From the NCBI GenBank assembly GCA_029067355.1, contig JAIEEQ010000012.1:1-64000 (forward strand): a stretch of 64,000 nucleotides of DNA. Reading direction: 5' to 3'. The position numbers and the translations under genes were made by a program. The notes under the pieces were generated by a model. That model ran no database searches. It was not told the DNA's origin and worked only from the letters and a program-made list of their open reading frames with translations. The DNA comes from Anaeroplasmataceae bacterium. GTDB lineage: Bacteria; Bacillota_I; Bacilli_A; Acholeplasmatales; Anaeroplasmataceae. This document shows positions 59,801 to 64,000 of this stretch, in pieces (within the stretch, counting starts at the first letter, position 1; each line of letters begins with the position of its first letter).

Positions 59801-62800
59801 ACCATAACGAAGCTGATCTTGAATATCTCCATATACAGTAACTTCCTTAAGAGATACTGGAAGATATACCCAGTAGGAGCTTGCCTCACCATACATCTGA
59901 CAAACCTTATACATAAGCTTTTCATCATCTGGGTTAGCTCCCTCCTCATCTGTTGCATATCCAAAAATATAACCAAATAAAGAGTTATATTGTGTACTTT
60001 CTAGTTCTGGATTTCCCTGATCACCAACAAATGGAATACTTAATTCATGAAGACTAACAAGTCTTGAGAACGCACCCTCACCAATATGAGTAACCGTTGT
60101 TGGAACAATTAAGGATTCAACCCTACGTAAATTGCTGAAAGCCTTTGATCCAATATCATCTAGCTTACCATCAGCTGGTAAATTTACCTCTGCAACATTT
60201 GTACAGTTTTCAAATGCTTGATCATTTATACGAACAATATTCTTAGGGATATTGATAACCTCTACTGAGGAGCAGCCCTTGAAGGCAGCATTAGAAATGG
60301 TATCAAATTGTTCTCCTGTTGGAAGTACAATTTCAACTAAGGAAGCACAATTCTCAAACGCATGCTGACCAATGGATATGGTTGTATCTCTAAAGCCAAT
60401 GGTATCTTTACTATGATCATGTGAAGTATAAGTAAAGCTTCCATCTGCATTAACTTCTACCACAATATTTCCTACGGCATCAAATCCTAAAATATTTTCA
60501 GCAGTAAAGCCTAAATAGTCTGCATCTGAAGAATGGAAAACATGAAGCAACGCCTTATTATTATAATACATATATTGTCCTACAATATTGTTTTCCTGAT
60601 GGACATATAATAGACCCTGACATTCTGCAAAAGCATAATCACCAATAGTAGTTACATGATTTGGAATAACAATATCCTCTAAGGAATCACAATGATAGAA
60701 CATCTTACCAGATATACGAGATTCCATATATACAATATATTTTAAAGAATCACAATCCTCAAATGTTCTTGTTCCAACAGAGAAAGCCAGTTGTGGAACA
60801 AAGATATATTCTAAGGAATCACAATCCATAAACTGTCCTTCAGAAACCTGCTCATTTAGAATCTTAATATCTGTTAAGCCACTCTTTGCATAAGCATACT
60901 TACCAATTGCATTCTGCTGAATACGCGCTGGAATGACAGCATACTCTAAATGGTTTGTCCCATAGAAAGCAAAGTCTCCAATTTCCTCAACTGTATTTGG
61001 CATCATAAAGTGTTCTAAATTAAAGTTTCTAAAGAAAGCATAGTGTCCAACAAATACAAGTACCTCTGGATTTATAATACGATCCGTAGAAGGTGCTAAT
61101 GCTGGTGTATTTGGATAATCAACATCTGTTGACATAGTAAAGCTTCTTAATTGAGAACGATATAGAACAGTTCCATCCTCATCCATCGTTTCTAAAGAGT
61201 TACCAAAGGCAAAGTTACCAATATAGCATAGCTTTGTACATGCGGTAGCATCAATGGTTTCAATGAAAGGACAATCCTTGAAGGATTCATCTAATATCAT
61301 ATCTGTCTTCGTTAATACAATATTTCGTACAGCCTTAGATACATAGAAGCCTACTCTATCTTCATTCTTGTTTGTAAGATCCTCTGCCAAAAGCTCTTCT
61401 ATCTTTGAAGCATTATCTGTAAGCTCTAAGCCAGAAGCTGTTTCATAGCGTTCATCTGCAACAGATGGATTTGTATAGGTACCTGTTGTCTTTTGGTAGG
61501 AAATCAAGAAGAACTGCTCATTAAATATCTCAAGAGCCTTCTGGAAGATTTCCTCAGAGCTTTCAGCTGTTAGAATTGCAGCCTCTCCATCTATAAGAAG
61601 TTCCTTATCCTTGAAATAATCAATTAAATAAATTCGTGTATATGGATCTACAATTGTTGAGGTTACTCCTTGAACAGTTTCAGTTCTCCAGCCTGGAGCC
61701 TCAGATCCAAATAACCAACCAAAGCCACTATGAAGCTCTTCTCCATCTGCATCACCCGTCGTTGTAAAGAAACGATCTGTAATTTTTCTTCCCTTTTGAC
61801 CAGCAAATGGCAATGTGATATCCTTTAATGAAATACATCCAGAGAAAATACTATAACCCAATTCTTCTACTGAAGTAGGTAATACCAGCTTAGGTAAAGA
61901 GTAGCAATTTGCAAAGGTATAATCTCCAATATAGCTTACTCCCATCTTTAATGGGTCTGTTGGATCCGTATCAGGTATACTGATATTTGTAATATTATGA
62001 CAATTGTCAAAAACATAGGTTTCAAGTCTGCTTACCTTTGGTGGAATAATCATTTCCTCTAGTCCCATACAAGCATAGAATGCATAATCCTGAATTGTTA
62101 CAACAGTATCAGAAAGATGAATATGCTTTAAGGTTGCACAGTTATAGAAGGCACCATAAGCAATTGTAGTCTCCACATGAATGGATACCTCAGTTAAATT
62201 TGGAGGTAAATAGTAAACTCTATAATTATCAATGGTTACATTATTCTGCTTCATATAATACTGAGTTGTAGGAATTGCCTCAAGAATAGTTCCATCCTCT
62301 TTAGTAACTACGAATTCACGCATACCAAAGATATATCCAAAGACAGAGTCAGCAGATTCATGAACGTTTGCACGTCCACCAACGAATGGTAGATCCATTC
62401 TTTCAAGTCCTAAACAGCCCTCAAAGGCTCCAGCTAAAATGAATCCAACTGTGTTTGGAACCTCCATATAGGTTAAACCATAACAATTATAGAAGGCATA
62501 GTTGTTGATGCTTAATAAAGACTTATGATCTTTTCCTGTTTCCTCTATAACTGCCTTTGTGTTAGGAAGATTGATTTCTTCAACAAAATATAAATTATAG
62601 AAAGCACCATATCCTAATACAGTTTCTCTTGTAACATTGATTGTACGTATCTTATTAGAAACATAGAACTCATAAGTTAAAATGTCAGAACATTTTTGGG
62701 TAACAAGCTCCATAACAGCACTATCCATTATGGTTTCATAATCAATTTCAATATAGATTCTATCATCTGGTGTGCCATCTTCTGCTGTCTGATAGATATC

Positions 62801-64000
62801 CTCAGCACGATCTGCTACACCAACATTTGATACATCATTGATATTATCTAATAAAGACTCAAAATAGAAACCACGGAAAGATTCATCAAATGCATAGCTA
62901 CCAAATAACCAGCCAAATAAGGAATCCTTAGATTCTGTATTACCAAGCTTGTTTCCAACAAATGGAATGGTAACTGTGGTCATATTATGACAGCCTGCCA
63001 AAACACCCTCTCCAATATACTCAGAGCTATCTGGAATTACTAGCTCAACAATAGAAGAATATGCAAACGCATAAGCTCCTAAATAGTCTAAGCCCTCTGC
63101 AATTAAAATGGATTCAATTGCAGTATCTAGCGCAAACGCAAAATCTCCAACATAGCGCATATCTGAGCCAATATAGATGAAGGAATTAAATACACCAGAC
63201 TGTGTACTATTTGTTATTACCCCATTAGATGAACTATTAAATACAAAAGTAGTTGCACCTGATGGATCTACAATATTCATATCTCCTGTTTCATTTAAAT
63301 GAACACAGTTGTAGAACATGTATTCTCCAATGAAATCAGAATAATAATCAATTTGACATAGACCTGCACAATATGCAAAAGCGTGAGTTCCAACTTCTTT
63401 TATGCTTGCAGGAACTGTTAAACTAGCCAAATTTAGATTGTTTGCAAACATATAGTCTCCAATTTTTGTTGCTCCATTAAAGCTTACTAAAGAAATATTC
63501 GTATGCTCAAAGCAGTGAGCTCCAATATTGACAAGACTTTCTGGCAAAGTAACAGAGTTTACGCTATCAGAATATGCAAATGCATAATCCCCTAGTGTTT
63601 CAATATCTGTAAAGAACCGTTCCTCAGTTTGACCATCTAAGCCCTCATCAATCAAGACTAATGAATCACAATTATAGAAGGCATACGCTCCAATTTCTTT
63701 TACAAAGCTTCCATTCAAGCGAATTCTTTGAATTTCAGAATTAAAGAACACTCCAGCACTTATAATAACACCCTCTGTACCACCATTTGTAAAGCTTACC
63801 TGTTCAATGTGGTCATTAGCAAAGGTGTATGTACCTGTAACCTTATTATTAAATACAGCAGAAAGGATATATGGACAGCCTGTAAATGCATGATCCTTTA
63901 TTTCTGTAATGGATTCAGCAAAGACAACCTCTGATAATTGCTGAGCATTTTCTATATTATATCTTTCAAAGGCATTGTCTGCAAAGGCATAATTGCCAAT
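41831..64000 (-). CDS. Giant LRR/MBG-repeat surface protein with two-loop dockerin (5' end beyond window)
   Basis: The track starts this ORF at a GTG (63751), but the same frame stays open to base 64000 (IGNYAFADNAFERYN..., EIKDHAFTGCPYIL), still reading LRR sequence. The gene is therefore cut by the window: 7,390 codons are visible including the stop. From the right edge to about 49.5 kb (some 4,750 track residues) it is BspA-type LRR with units such as I..YAF.NC..L..I.LP, broken by 16 PFVG...FGWIFG-type inserts. From about 49.3 to 42.4 kb there are about 20 MBG/YDG-like Ig modules (YDGNSHLVED, YTGMPQHPTLE, YTGSPIKPGF). The end is a full dockerin. There is no sortase motif. The signal peptide must lie outside the window. 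Confidence 0.92.
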   Translation of the reverse strand: MGNYAFADNAFERYNIENAQQLSEVVFAESITEIKDHAFTGCPYILSAVFNNKVTGTYTFANDHIEQVSFTNGGTEGVIISAGVFFNSEIQRIRLNGSFVKEIGAYAFYNCDSLVLIDEGLDGQTEERFFTDIETLGDYAFAYSDSVNSVTLPESLVNIGAHCFEHTNISLVSFNGATKIGDYMFANNLNLASLTVPASIKEVGTHAFAYCAGLCQIDYYSDFIGEYMFYNCVHLNETGDMNIVDPSGATTFVFNSSSNGVITNSTQSGVFNSFIYIGSDMRYVGDFAFALDTAIESILIAEGLDYLGAYAFAYSSIVELVIPDSSEYIGEGVLAGCHNMTTVTIPFVGNKLGNTESKDSLFGWLFGSYAFDESFRGFYFESLLDNINDVSNVGVADRAEDIYQTAEDGTPDDRIYIEIDYETIMDSAVMELVTQKCSDILTYEFYVSNKIRTINVTRETVLGYGAFYNLYFVEEINLPNTKAVIEETGKDHKSLLSINNYAFYNCYGLTYMEVPNTVGFILAGAFEGCLGLERMDLPFVGGRANVHESADSVFGYIFGMREFVVTKEDGTILEAIPTTQYYMKQNNVTIDNYRVYYLPPNLTEVSIHVETTIAYGAFYNCATLKHIHLSDTVVTIQDYAFYACMGLEEMIIPPKVSRLETYVFDNCHNITNISIPDTDPTDPLKMGVSYIGDYTFANCYSLPKLVLPTSVEELGYSIFSGCISLKDITLPFAGQKGRKITDRFFTTTGDADGEELHSGFGWLFGSEAPGWRTETVQGVTSTIVDPYTRIYLIDYFKDKELLIDGEAAILTAESSEEIFQKALEIFNEQFFLISYQKTTGTYTNPSVADERYETASGLELTDNASKIEELLAEDLTNKNEDRVGFYVSKAVRNIVLTKTDMILDESFKDCPFIETIDATACTKLCYIGNFAFGNSLETMDEDGTVLYRSQLRSFTMSTDVDYPNTPALAPSTDRIINPEVLVFVGHYAFFRNFNLEHFMMPNTVEEIGDFAFYGTNHLEYAVIPARIQQNAIGKYAYAKSGLTDIKILNEQVSEGQFMDCDSLEYIFVPQLAFSVGTRTFEDCDSLKYIVYMESRISGKMFYHCDSLEDIVIPNHVTTIGDYAFAECQGLLYVHQENNIVGQYMYYNNKALLHVFHSSDADYLGFTAENILGFDAVGNIVVEVNADGSFTYTSHDHSKDTIGFRDTTISIGQHAFENCASLVEIVLPTGEQFDTISNAAFKGCSSVEVINIPKNIVRINDQAFENCTNVAEVNLPADGKLDDIGSKAFSNLRRVESLIVPTTVTHIGEGAFSRLVSLHELSIPFVGDQGNPELESTQYNSLFGYIFGYATDEEGANPDDEKLMYKVCQMYGEASSYWVYLPVSLKEVTVYGDIQDQLRYGAFSGCEYLEHIYLCESIKKIEDYVFAGCYRLEDMDLTPLTELEYIKSKAFERCLTISEIKLPDTDTFTFIGDDAFAYCISLEEQKLPDSLEEIGKNIFTGCQSLSTLSVPFIGKNREVSNNRTDDSTFAYFFDSIRPNYYDKSLLADEVMNPINDPNRPGGISTTDTYDYTNFVETIQYFKNYTYDHNPCIDVELLVDENAEEKTYVTGFIPKSLTTVSVTSETIIAYGAFMNCDMIEKVTLSNESLNRTKKDPETGAIVDASVILTEIDDFAFFNMNSLNNVNKNEALAVADCSDIEILDTIKRVGNYAFAECDSIQNIYTFKADIEFGSYVFAYEHALTNIQFRTEEGYKGFVLKSHMFYYCDALETLTTPTDIDVIGDVEDYVFAYGLSLISLDYNDDKMGDHMFDYCLSLPDVAIHECVTTVGSYVFANNFSLSDVIFENGIIGRYMFFNDCSLVDVRVPVNIYEIRFAAFENCDNLESLELPFVGQYATADESLFEGKYYNGVTKQLEAISDPSLLEDYIELGVPNSVFGWIFGKLREDEELDEEKYSLIRQIYTLPNGEDESNFHTYKIQNSIKNVSIIADEVISFGAFSSTKVVNFVFATDNENGHIATTEFGKYAFAYSDITLLNYDDTIAGVKYNINIPESVILIRDRAFDSCQKITTLRLTPQLTEDSCETYVFTNCDSLVEIVFENAYIGEHMFDDCDGLVSLTVHEPIVVVEDYAFANCDLLEFLTFENNIIGRYMFSNCPSLQVVEVANCVQTIGYAAFERCPNLVAIELPFVGKEANNDRTEENLFGWIFGFTNEPLAPASILVVDEEEVGNTMLVVEQVYDYDGSSFKKRNAYLPSVLVLVSITDEAYIGFGAFSRMDIESINLSDENVLTIGDYAFYQSGVMFMNDYALYSIDQDHYKINLPENLTLLKSHAFDGAYNIETLRIMEKLAYDLTSADAVVPIETHAFANEVKLCDVKFENNFIGEYMFANDTGLTELVVDDCVEYISNSFLFEVAHLKKLTVPFIGRTMKTYLNADGTIDYSFRDKDSVLAWFFSEEEEIREDYKEYMSKITQEYDEDSKTWAYIPLALTELTITVADYLSYGALDQATNLTTITLGTDQLRIIDNYAFRNTGIRSIRIPSSVLALNKGAFKDDKRLRSVRFETGFEIKTIADETFMNCPQLVMTSLPDTITAIGSYAFYNDRSITKFKVSENVKSIGYAAFGLCTSLEELAIPFVGGHSYTDTFEELVELESRYAHDSKETTLGYIFGTDGDALTSDAPQVWNDEDFAAWKENNSYVDRIGQRYQIPSSLKVIDLTSSIGIGYGAFMNCADVEQIILPKELKFIGKYAFYGCWSLKGIDIPRGVDIIGDGAFQNSGLEYIEIWNPVIGDHEFANCKKLHTVIVHDTVEEIGFGAFTGCTLLENLTIPFVGRRNYTNHEQAVNYESSFVYIFATDVIQNQREFIHEHDGIGYTIPVTTLQQELARMNYVEQIFVDHLSSNYNTDERCVGYVPKSLINLTITNQKIFATGSMMNIASETETPDPINLYPSVSDPLITHPVPEFINLNLYDVNHINENSDPTVTEIGYHAFEGSELFKKIIMPDTIEKIGERSFANNKKLEIIGISQNLVRIENQAFMNDEKLLLSTVPDAVREIGDESFVGCDSITKFDFNQVEEIGKAAFKDGKLAGKGEVNSDGVLVNGIHLRNVVEIASEAFYNNDGLTFITVPASVTTLGASVFAYSDGITDFALENARIGERMFDSCLGLTSVVIPQNITKVDAYAFANCTNLGKNLAEGVLAVTFENDYIGSHMFDSDINITKVVLPSSITTIDDYAFAKCSGITDITFENTFLGEYMFYKCTGLTELVVPDNILEIRIGAFEECENLTKLTLPFVGKERANNNKEEALFGYIFGKAREDETYDTTTQSFYKSEDLYYNDVFTNYSRDPRLTDEELADYEDLEFKIPEKLSTVVFTDETVVGYGAFSNAENLTSITFSQKLKMIDNYAFYNCLGLTEFVVPDSLEEIGYAAFEGCNNLVTLQIPFVGKLLNIADTGVYRAESNEKYGERAYFGWIFGRKVTSNALRRFNPQNLSYNAPETVKEYNIPSTLKKVIITREMVISDHAFENCEDIIEISLPETLITIGDYAFRNTGLLSIDLPASLGAGSLEACLVEEGHGYLGVGAFSFATSLEYVRFVNACNIREIKDETFADCYSLLGFMLPNDTAVLETLPDEITKIGAYAFYNCSSLPKFIIKSTISYLGEYAFANDGKVSTSLETVEFIELPDHTWELKAIPEGLFRNSTSLKGFIYNGVDIERRLLDSITEIGAVAFENCNHTDFIDFVVSDYVESIGEAVFRGTTNLATLTLPFVGEHRGTLGSDTQTNEMFGWVYGYEEGKITDNANYSIEEKLTTVIITSDTAIAAYAFSNADFIEHITLPNTLESIGAYGFYTSDSLETVEFKKFTEADWKLTTISEGLFKDCIALEGFIYDGGTIERKLLDSIEIVEQYAFENCNDTAFIDFVISNHVHTIGEAVFRGTTNLATLTLPFVGEHKGISSSEPQTNEIFGWIYGYKEGEITDNANYSIEEKLTKVILTSDTDIQAYAFSNADNLVEVSLPNTLLTIGEYGFYHADALVTVTFEEVCQVKVISKALFKDCISLVMHDLPDSVTTICDNAFENCYADGFNEFSISEYVTSIGKYAYLNCNKMVTFNYPENTPITLVSEGTFKNCTSLVMHYLPDSITQIDAYAFENCYADGFNEFTVSKNVTYMGKEVFKNCNKLEILTLPFVGQERGVVTSTDAELNNNVFGWLFGKVAKEATPSVFKIAKAITPNINDYAVVESLHTVNITDDTAIADEAFLNCTEIEHVTLNEGVQTIGARAFKNTGLVAFELPQTVESIGEEGFMDSSNMESFIYSDNNLLIEIKAKTFMNCESLTTFATKTTSEFFHEKITSLGDSAFENTGFKEIHVPNTMTSLGTKVFANCKVLEDALVECDALGTYMFENDKVLEHVVLTSSTISSISVGAFKECHKLIHLNSETEFILNPTIKLIEEYAFYGLRELEQLNLPASLEEIESYGFAYLTSILTLVLPDTLKYIHKGAFNGMCELEDITLPFIGSSLGAVSGTEEAVFGWIFGSDAYTDYPDGYEVSHQASHGVKITQGYKEDVKNSGWTFYIPYKLYRIDLSRQITDIAAYAFQNVHMADVINIPLTTKVIRTRAFDGCWDLKYVEIPLETLELHEQVFINMESPEELEAEKKGAGAILNGVVYEQFFIIAHYVPSYAPAFNDQAIIYASERPSQWHLTADDSLLDQNDLIFNSQFVWEANEATRWHTKYIVCSEEREIFIYQYNPSAIEHPDGTFTGGFEIIGYTSKFTGGHIVVPETYASRPVVAIKAGAIASYNQKANADPNDIYRDIDTFEIAHNVVKVEENALPGGQAMIVYVHRTMDEIADYCGGDAKKWIGKYDPETKTTDGNALVYYGYVDTTSVDGVDLTNNTEYMEKYSWTKTSGDTYQILVNGLDISWENSELVFTGDLQTPTPIVSLNGMNTTIVGDVKDASVNYWTGLEDIRQPILPDLTLEGGLYRLVYEDNLHVTGFSETGVVTTYQPRVTLLSNHQSTAGNQTVNFDITKAELVITFEDNKIYDEYRWERDAWDTEVQGYVGSLGGQLYGTLVTTGNNTVSHYKPNNSTYGPKDIVYVDGADARTYMSSDEFYNLMWSENWFVLTSDDQNITMDYYVTLKDIVVTISPQPVTTYWNDLTQEYDKNHLLLPTVTTMYDPAKLPLKVIALGEEEDAVLGMGIHKAQALIDTSKFLADTHGNIPMNYVLIPSVNSFVIKKISVAIPVVGTNYGYTGESQLIYTQESAQGLYKLYSGEYTEYDHSGTLLVQRNMVSNDVYLVKYADVSVTYTIYKNQMIYEIFFENVENRLKGIMKVYDSEHNFIEEKEYSAGTDIELFSEGCQTIVYTIPTDNGHMELTLTYQPNQEFRFEDIGTYTLFSVLTNSQDYEWDDPRDPYFHSEIVALTTDIIKCPVEIDIPFNYQAIYTGSEIVIEDVSDFTVRNLLPGYTISYKLAFTPTEAGRITANQIEIRDLKIMKDGNPAQDIFTVTLNGFITVVYGDVPYKAEDVTVDYDGNSHLVEDLVSVQVSSQDSYEIRFGLNGRTYDYESLSYKDAGVYTFYFRITSDHFDTTYGSINVIVNRIHSTVIVNNESNTMEYNGQRFPLDYTISGSKGDVTVQYFVDGSRRDSAITAGHYVARIIVSADNTRNYLDTTFEYEFDITPKTLTIQKSDLSSSATFSKNYDGKVFNQYYDILTMIPDHRIRLMLSTESEVANKYSTSDNTLKIVVTIYNERGSVVTNSFDIELGEFEVQIVKGDATFKVDGEEFTFSEHGNVLPGITSNVDSYQVSFLDQDGNSVSAVDGYLPFDAGTYTMVIFAEETLNTNATEFTTEIIIKPYELDTVLVTDRYEYTGTVIHPIVEIVISPNHDVEVQYTFPEGVDRINVTNEDIVFTISVAEPYSNNYCFKTSEYAYRIYSRNVTIVHNAEKVYEDIDKPYTVSLTDEMVENGVSFDTVIGELTTRSGAMGIYSTQYDFISTLHFVNADGDIVDNNYHVTYRCNVKIRYEEFSFEHVLQEGDEITLEDGIVVITRDYTGLAYTPEIEITNENALQTTILFSPNGLSYSSNISYTNAGSYDIYLRITGLRMEEYVGMFRLVIRRVQLSLIAEQEKEYAFTGSHIEIDYEITPAIGAIVEPITYNLDNRGVDDPQDIFFPFAPVYVNNYVAYIEVKDTENYIGFKEEVYYKIVRGDSAIIIDDSYSKHVYNGSPVKNPDFSSFMENPTPVFTYEAWVDGAWQPLDANPVNAGTYRVTITLPGNEEYGESSASLEFVISPRTVGNTWDTTEFTYDGMLHRPVTTALGLRHDPIEVIYGDSGNIHADTYTLTVASADPNYVLNNNTVTYTILPKTILVTEYDDHVVILDGNPWSKMYDSNSFEGIAAGDVLTATLTANSTELGEYIGIDAFTWEATIVNAANEDVLSDYEFSFNLYINIKEKPIQFDFLDIEVDYTGMPQHPTLEIYSEGEAVVTYILPSGDETNEMPTFINAGEYVIQYRIEMEDYETAEGTMNFIILKINADIEVEAEASQYLGTDWIFYSGAPNSYKTGYQIVNFESVEPENITVHLVQPSETEQITYSISYMDLATNEILAEAPVNCGRYRVIVTTEETQNYKATEVSAEYEITKVDPKFDKATITENGETIQTNEPNVLGLNAQYGQKLDYLEFKIIGAGSLTITYRNHATNAITTTKPTEVGDYTAIFTMAESDNYNAGVLEYDFHIEKRILVLTGNYTHGFNNASWELDFERDGFSLGYYSTVLDEENHYVSGIGTTTFSNAQLVGTIKTIGSSYGVYSGQDAFELSEDLRIFIDGEEVDTANYEIRINITVEIVKATITVDVVEASLHKTYDGTAKYPEFDFSNVAGGSYNIYYSFVKPSSDSDFSNFTTNPEMIHADTYHLYYRILFDEYQPISGELDFTIDKAMPTIKITDKKIYYTGYALDLLAGYMTCDSPAPMTYSIQSSNGAPVAEIIFADTYTIMVSVAETEDYLAAELEAELTIHKMTIDLIWNNLEIEYTGNLELPTAITLLSNTGLTIRPADGYDGTSIGKQVAVATISNPNYTISSETATCEYEITRTVVDYEEVVNLIYSGEVPSFVDGNGYTYSGLESLSADAGSYSITIHIADLDNYQWSDGAELLSRTITVHILAKNISDADVSKSRVGSQSYTGSPIKPGFTMNYKGINLVQGQDILVEYANNIKVFSTATITVTGQGNYTGQYVYEFFIESNVLRLDNSSYQFILATSTNTFEATEHLKYSSKERVLIGNVEAGTTVEEFINNFLEAQRGFIRIYKGTKQISATKYSSTFVGTGMRVVFVNEFGTTIDTAYISVRGDLDGDGQITITDVSKLLTQISNSNSLKYEYNYAADINRDGKVDIFDYTPLNNHVSGIEPIN
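41834..42019 (-). other. Type I-like dockerin, both Ca loops intact
   Basis: The two halves are GDLDGDGQITITDVSKLL and ADINRDGKVDIFDYTPL. Both keep the calcium-loop positions (D-x-D/N-x-D-G-x-I/V-x-x-x-D), each followed by a short helix, with about 20 residues between. This is the textbook duplicated dockerin. It ends five residues before the stop. Confidence 0.93.
43412..43418 (-). repeat. Seven-base G homopolymer inside the giant gene
   Basis: The minus strand reads GCGGGGGGGTCA, coding V-A-G-G-S. It is conspicuous in such an AT-rich gene and lies upstream of the dockerin codons, so slippage would produce a protein without dockerin. Confidence 0.9.
51551..51810 (-). repeat. 41-bp in-frame direct repeat within the LRR region
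   Basis: The identical 41-base sequence beginning AAATTCATTAAAGCCATCAG on the plus strand occurs at 51551-51591 and 51770-51810. The offset is 219 bases (73 codons). It encodes AFENCYADGFNEF in both places, a sign of a recent duplication of an LRR block. Confidence 0.9.
52065..52641 (-). repeat. 40-bp in-frame direct repeat marking a duplicated LRR block
   Basis: The identical 40-base sequence beginning AGCTTTTCTTCAATAGAATA occurs at 52065-52104 and 52602-52641. The offset is 537 bases (179 codons). The proteins on both sides are near copies: DNANYSIEEKLT and GEAVFRGTTNLATLTLPFVG occur in each. Confidence 0.9.

Noticed and set aside
63728-63751. GTG at 63751 as the true start of the giant protein
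   Set aside because: It has no ribosome binding site or signal sequence and the frame continues upstream with LRR sequence to the window edge.
23837-63934. Many 60-130-codon ORFs inside the giant genes on both strands
   Set aside because: Their translations (strings of M/I/L/Q/H or W/C/I) are frame shadows of repeat-rich coding sequence.
23133-64000. Possible CRISPR or tandem satellite array because of the regular repetition
   Set aside because: The periodicity is at the protein level (LRR and MBG units) with variable DNA. There are no short identical direct repeats with unique spacers, and no cas genes.
1-64000. Mycoplasma genetic code (TGA = Trp)
   Set aside because: TGA ends several genes at clean ATGA overlaps and tryptophan is encoded by TGG.
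1-64000. Mobile elements or prophage
   Set aside because: No transposase, integrase, phage gene or terminal inverted repeat was seen. The tRNA-Arg shows no repeated 3' end nearby that would mark an attachment site.

Overview
The window comes from a low-GC Gram-positive bacterium, most likely a host-associated relative of the Bacilli/Mollicutes branch (Erysipelotrichia, RF39 or Acholeplasma-like). The grounds are strong AT bias, AGGAGG-type ribosome binding sites, consensus TTGACA/TATAAT promoters, FMN-riboswitch control of a RibU-type transporter, and very large BspA-type leucine-rich-repeat surface proteins. TGA is used as a stop (several ATGA overlaps), so this is standard code 11, not the Mycoplasma code. 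Every convincing gene is on the minus strand. The taxonomic placement is inference.

Right to left (the direction of transcription): 64.0-41.8 kb is one gigantic gene, cut by the right window edge (more than 7,389 codons visible). It encodes BspA-type LRRs, then MBG/Ig-like repeats, then a textbook two-loop dockerin, and it ends in a strong terminator. A decayed trypsin-like protease follows (41.7-41.0 kb). From a consensus promoter at 40.7 kb a probable ~30.5-kb operon runs to a terminator at 10.1 kb. It encodes a 5,830-aa LRR/MBG protein with a C-terminal dockerin; a 2,027-aa membrane-anchored protein with an N-terminal cohesin-like domain and about 16 cadherin-like domains; a degenerate GGDEF-EAL protein with a long coiled coil; a small membrane-anchored LRR protein behind a structured intergenic leader; and two paralogous Ig-like lipoproteins.

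10.0-9.65 kb holds a small GNAT-type acetyltransferase gene whose stop lies one base from a tRNA-Arg(CCG). 9.65-9.27 kb contains only coding debris. 9.2-8.6 kb is an unknown four-TM protein. 8.5-3.5 kb is a tightly overlapping operon: MacB-like ABC ATPase-permease fusion, ArsR-type regulator, DUF5662-like protein, PHP phosphoesterase, GTPase EngB. 3.3-2.2 kb is a membrane-anchored protein ending in a ribosomal-uL15-like domain. It shares another, apparently unnamed domain with the GGDEF-EAL protein. 2.0-0.86 kb is a pair of unknown proteins, and 0.8-0 kb is an FMN riboswitch plus a partial ribU.

The most interesting hypothesis is a non-cellulosomal cohesin-dockerin surface assembly. The giant LRR/MBG proteins carry dockerins and no sortase signal. 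The only candidate partner seen is the cohesin-like domain on the transmembrane cadherin-like stalk encoded directly downstream. The co-transcribed GGDEF-EAL protein, lipoproteins and small LRR protein could be accessory or regulatory parts. Domain assignments were made by eye; profile searches and structure prediction would be decisive.
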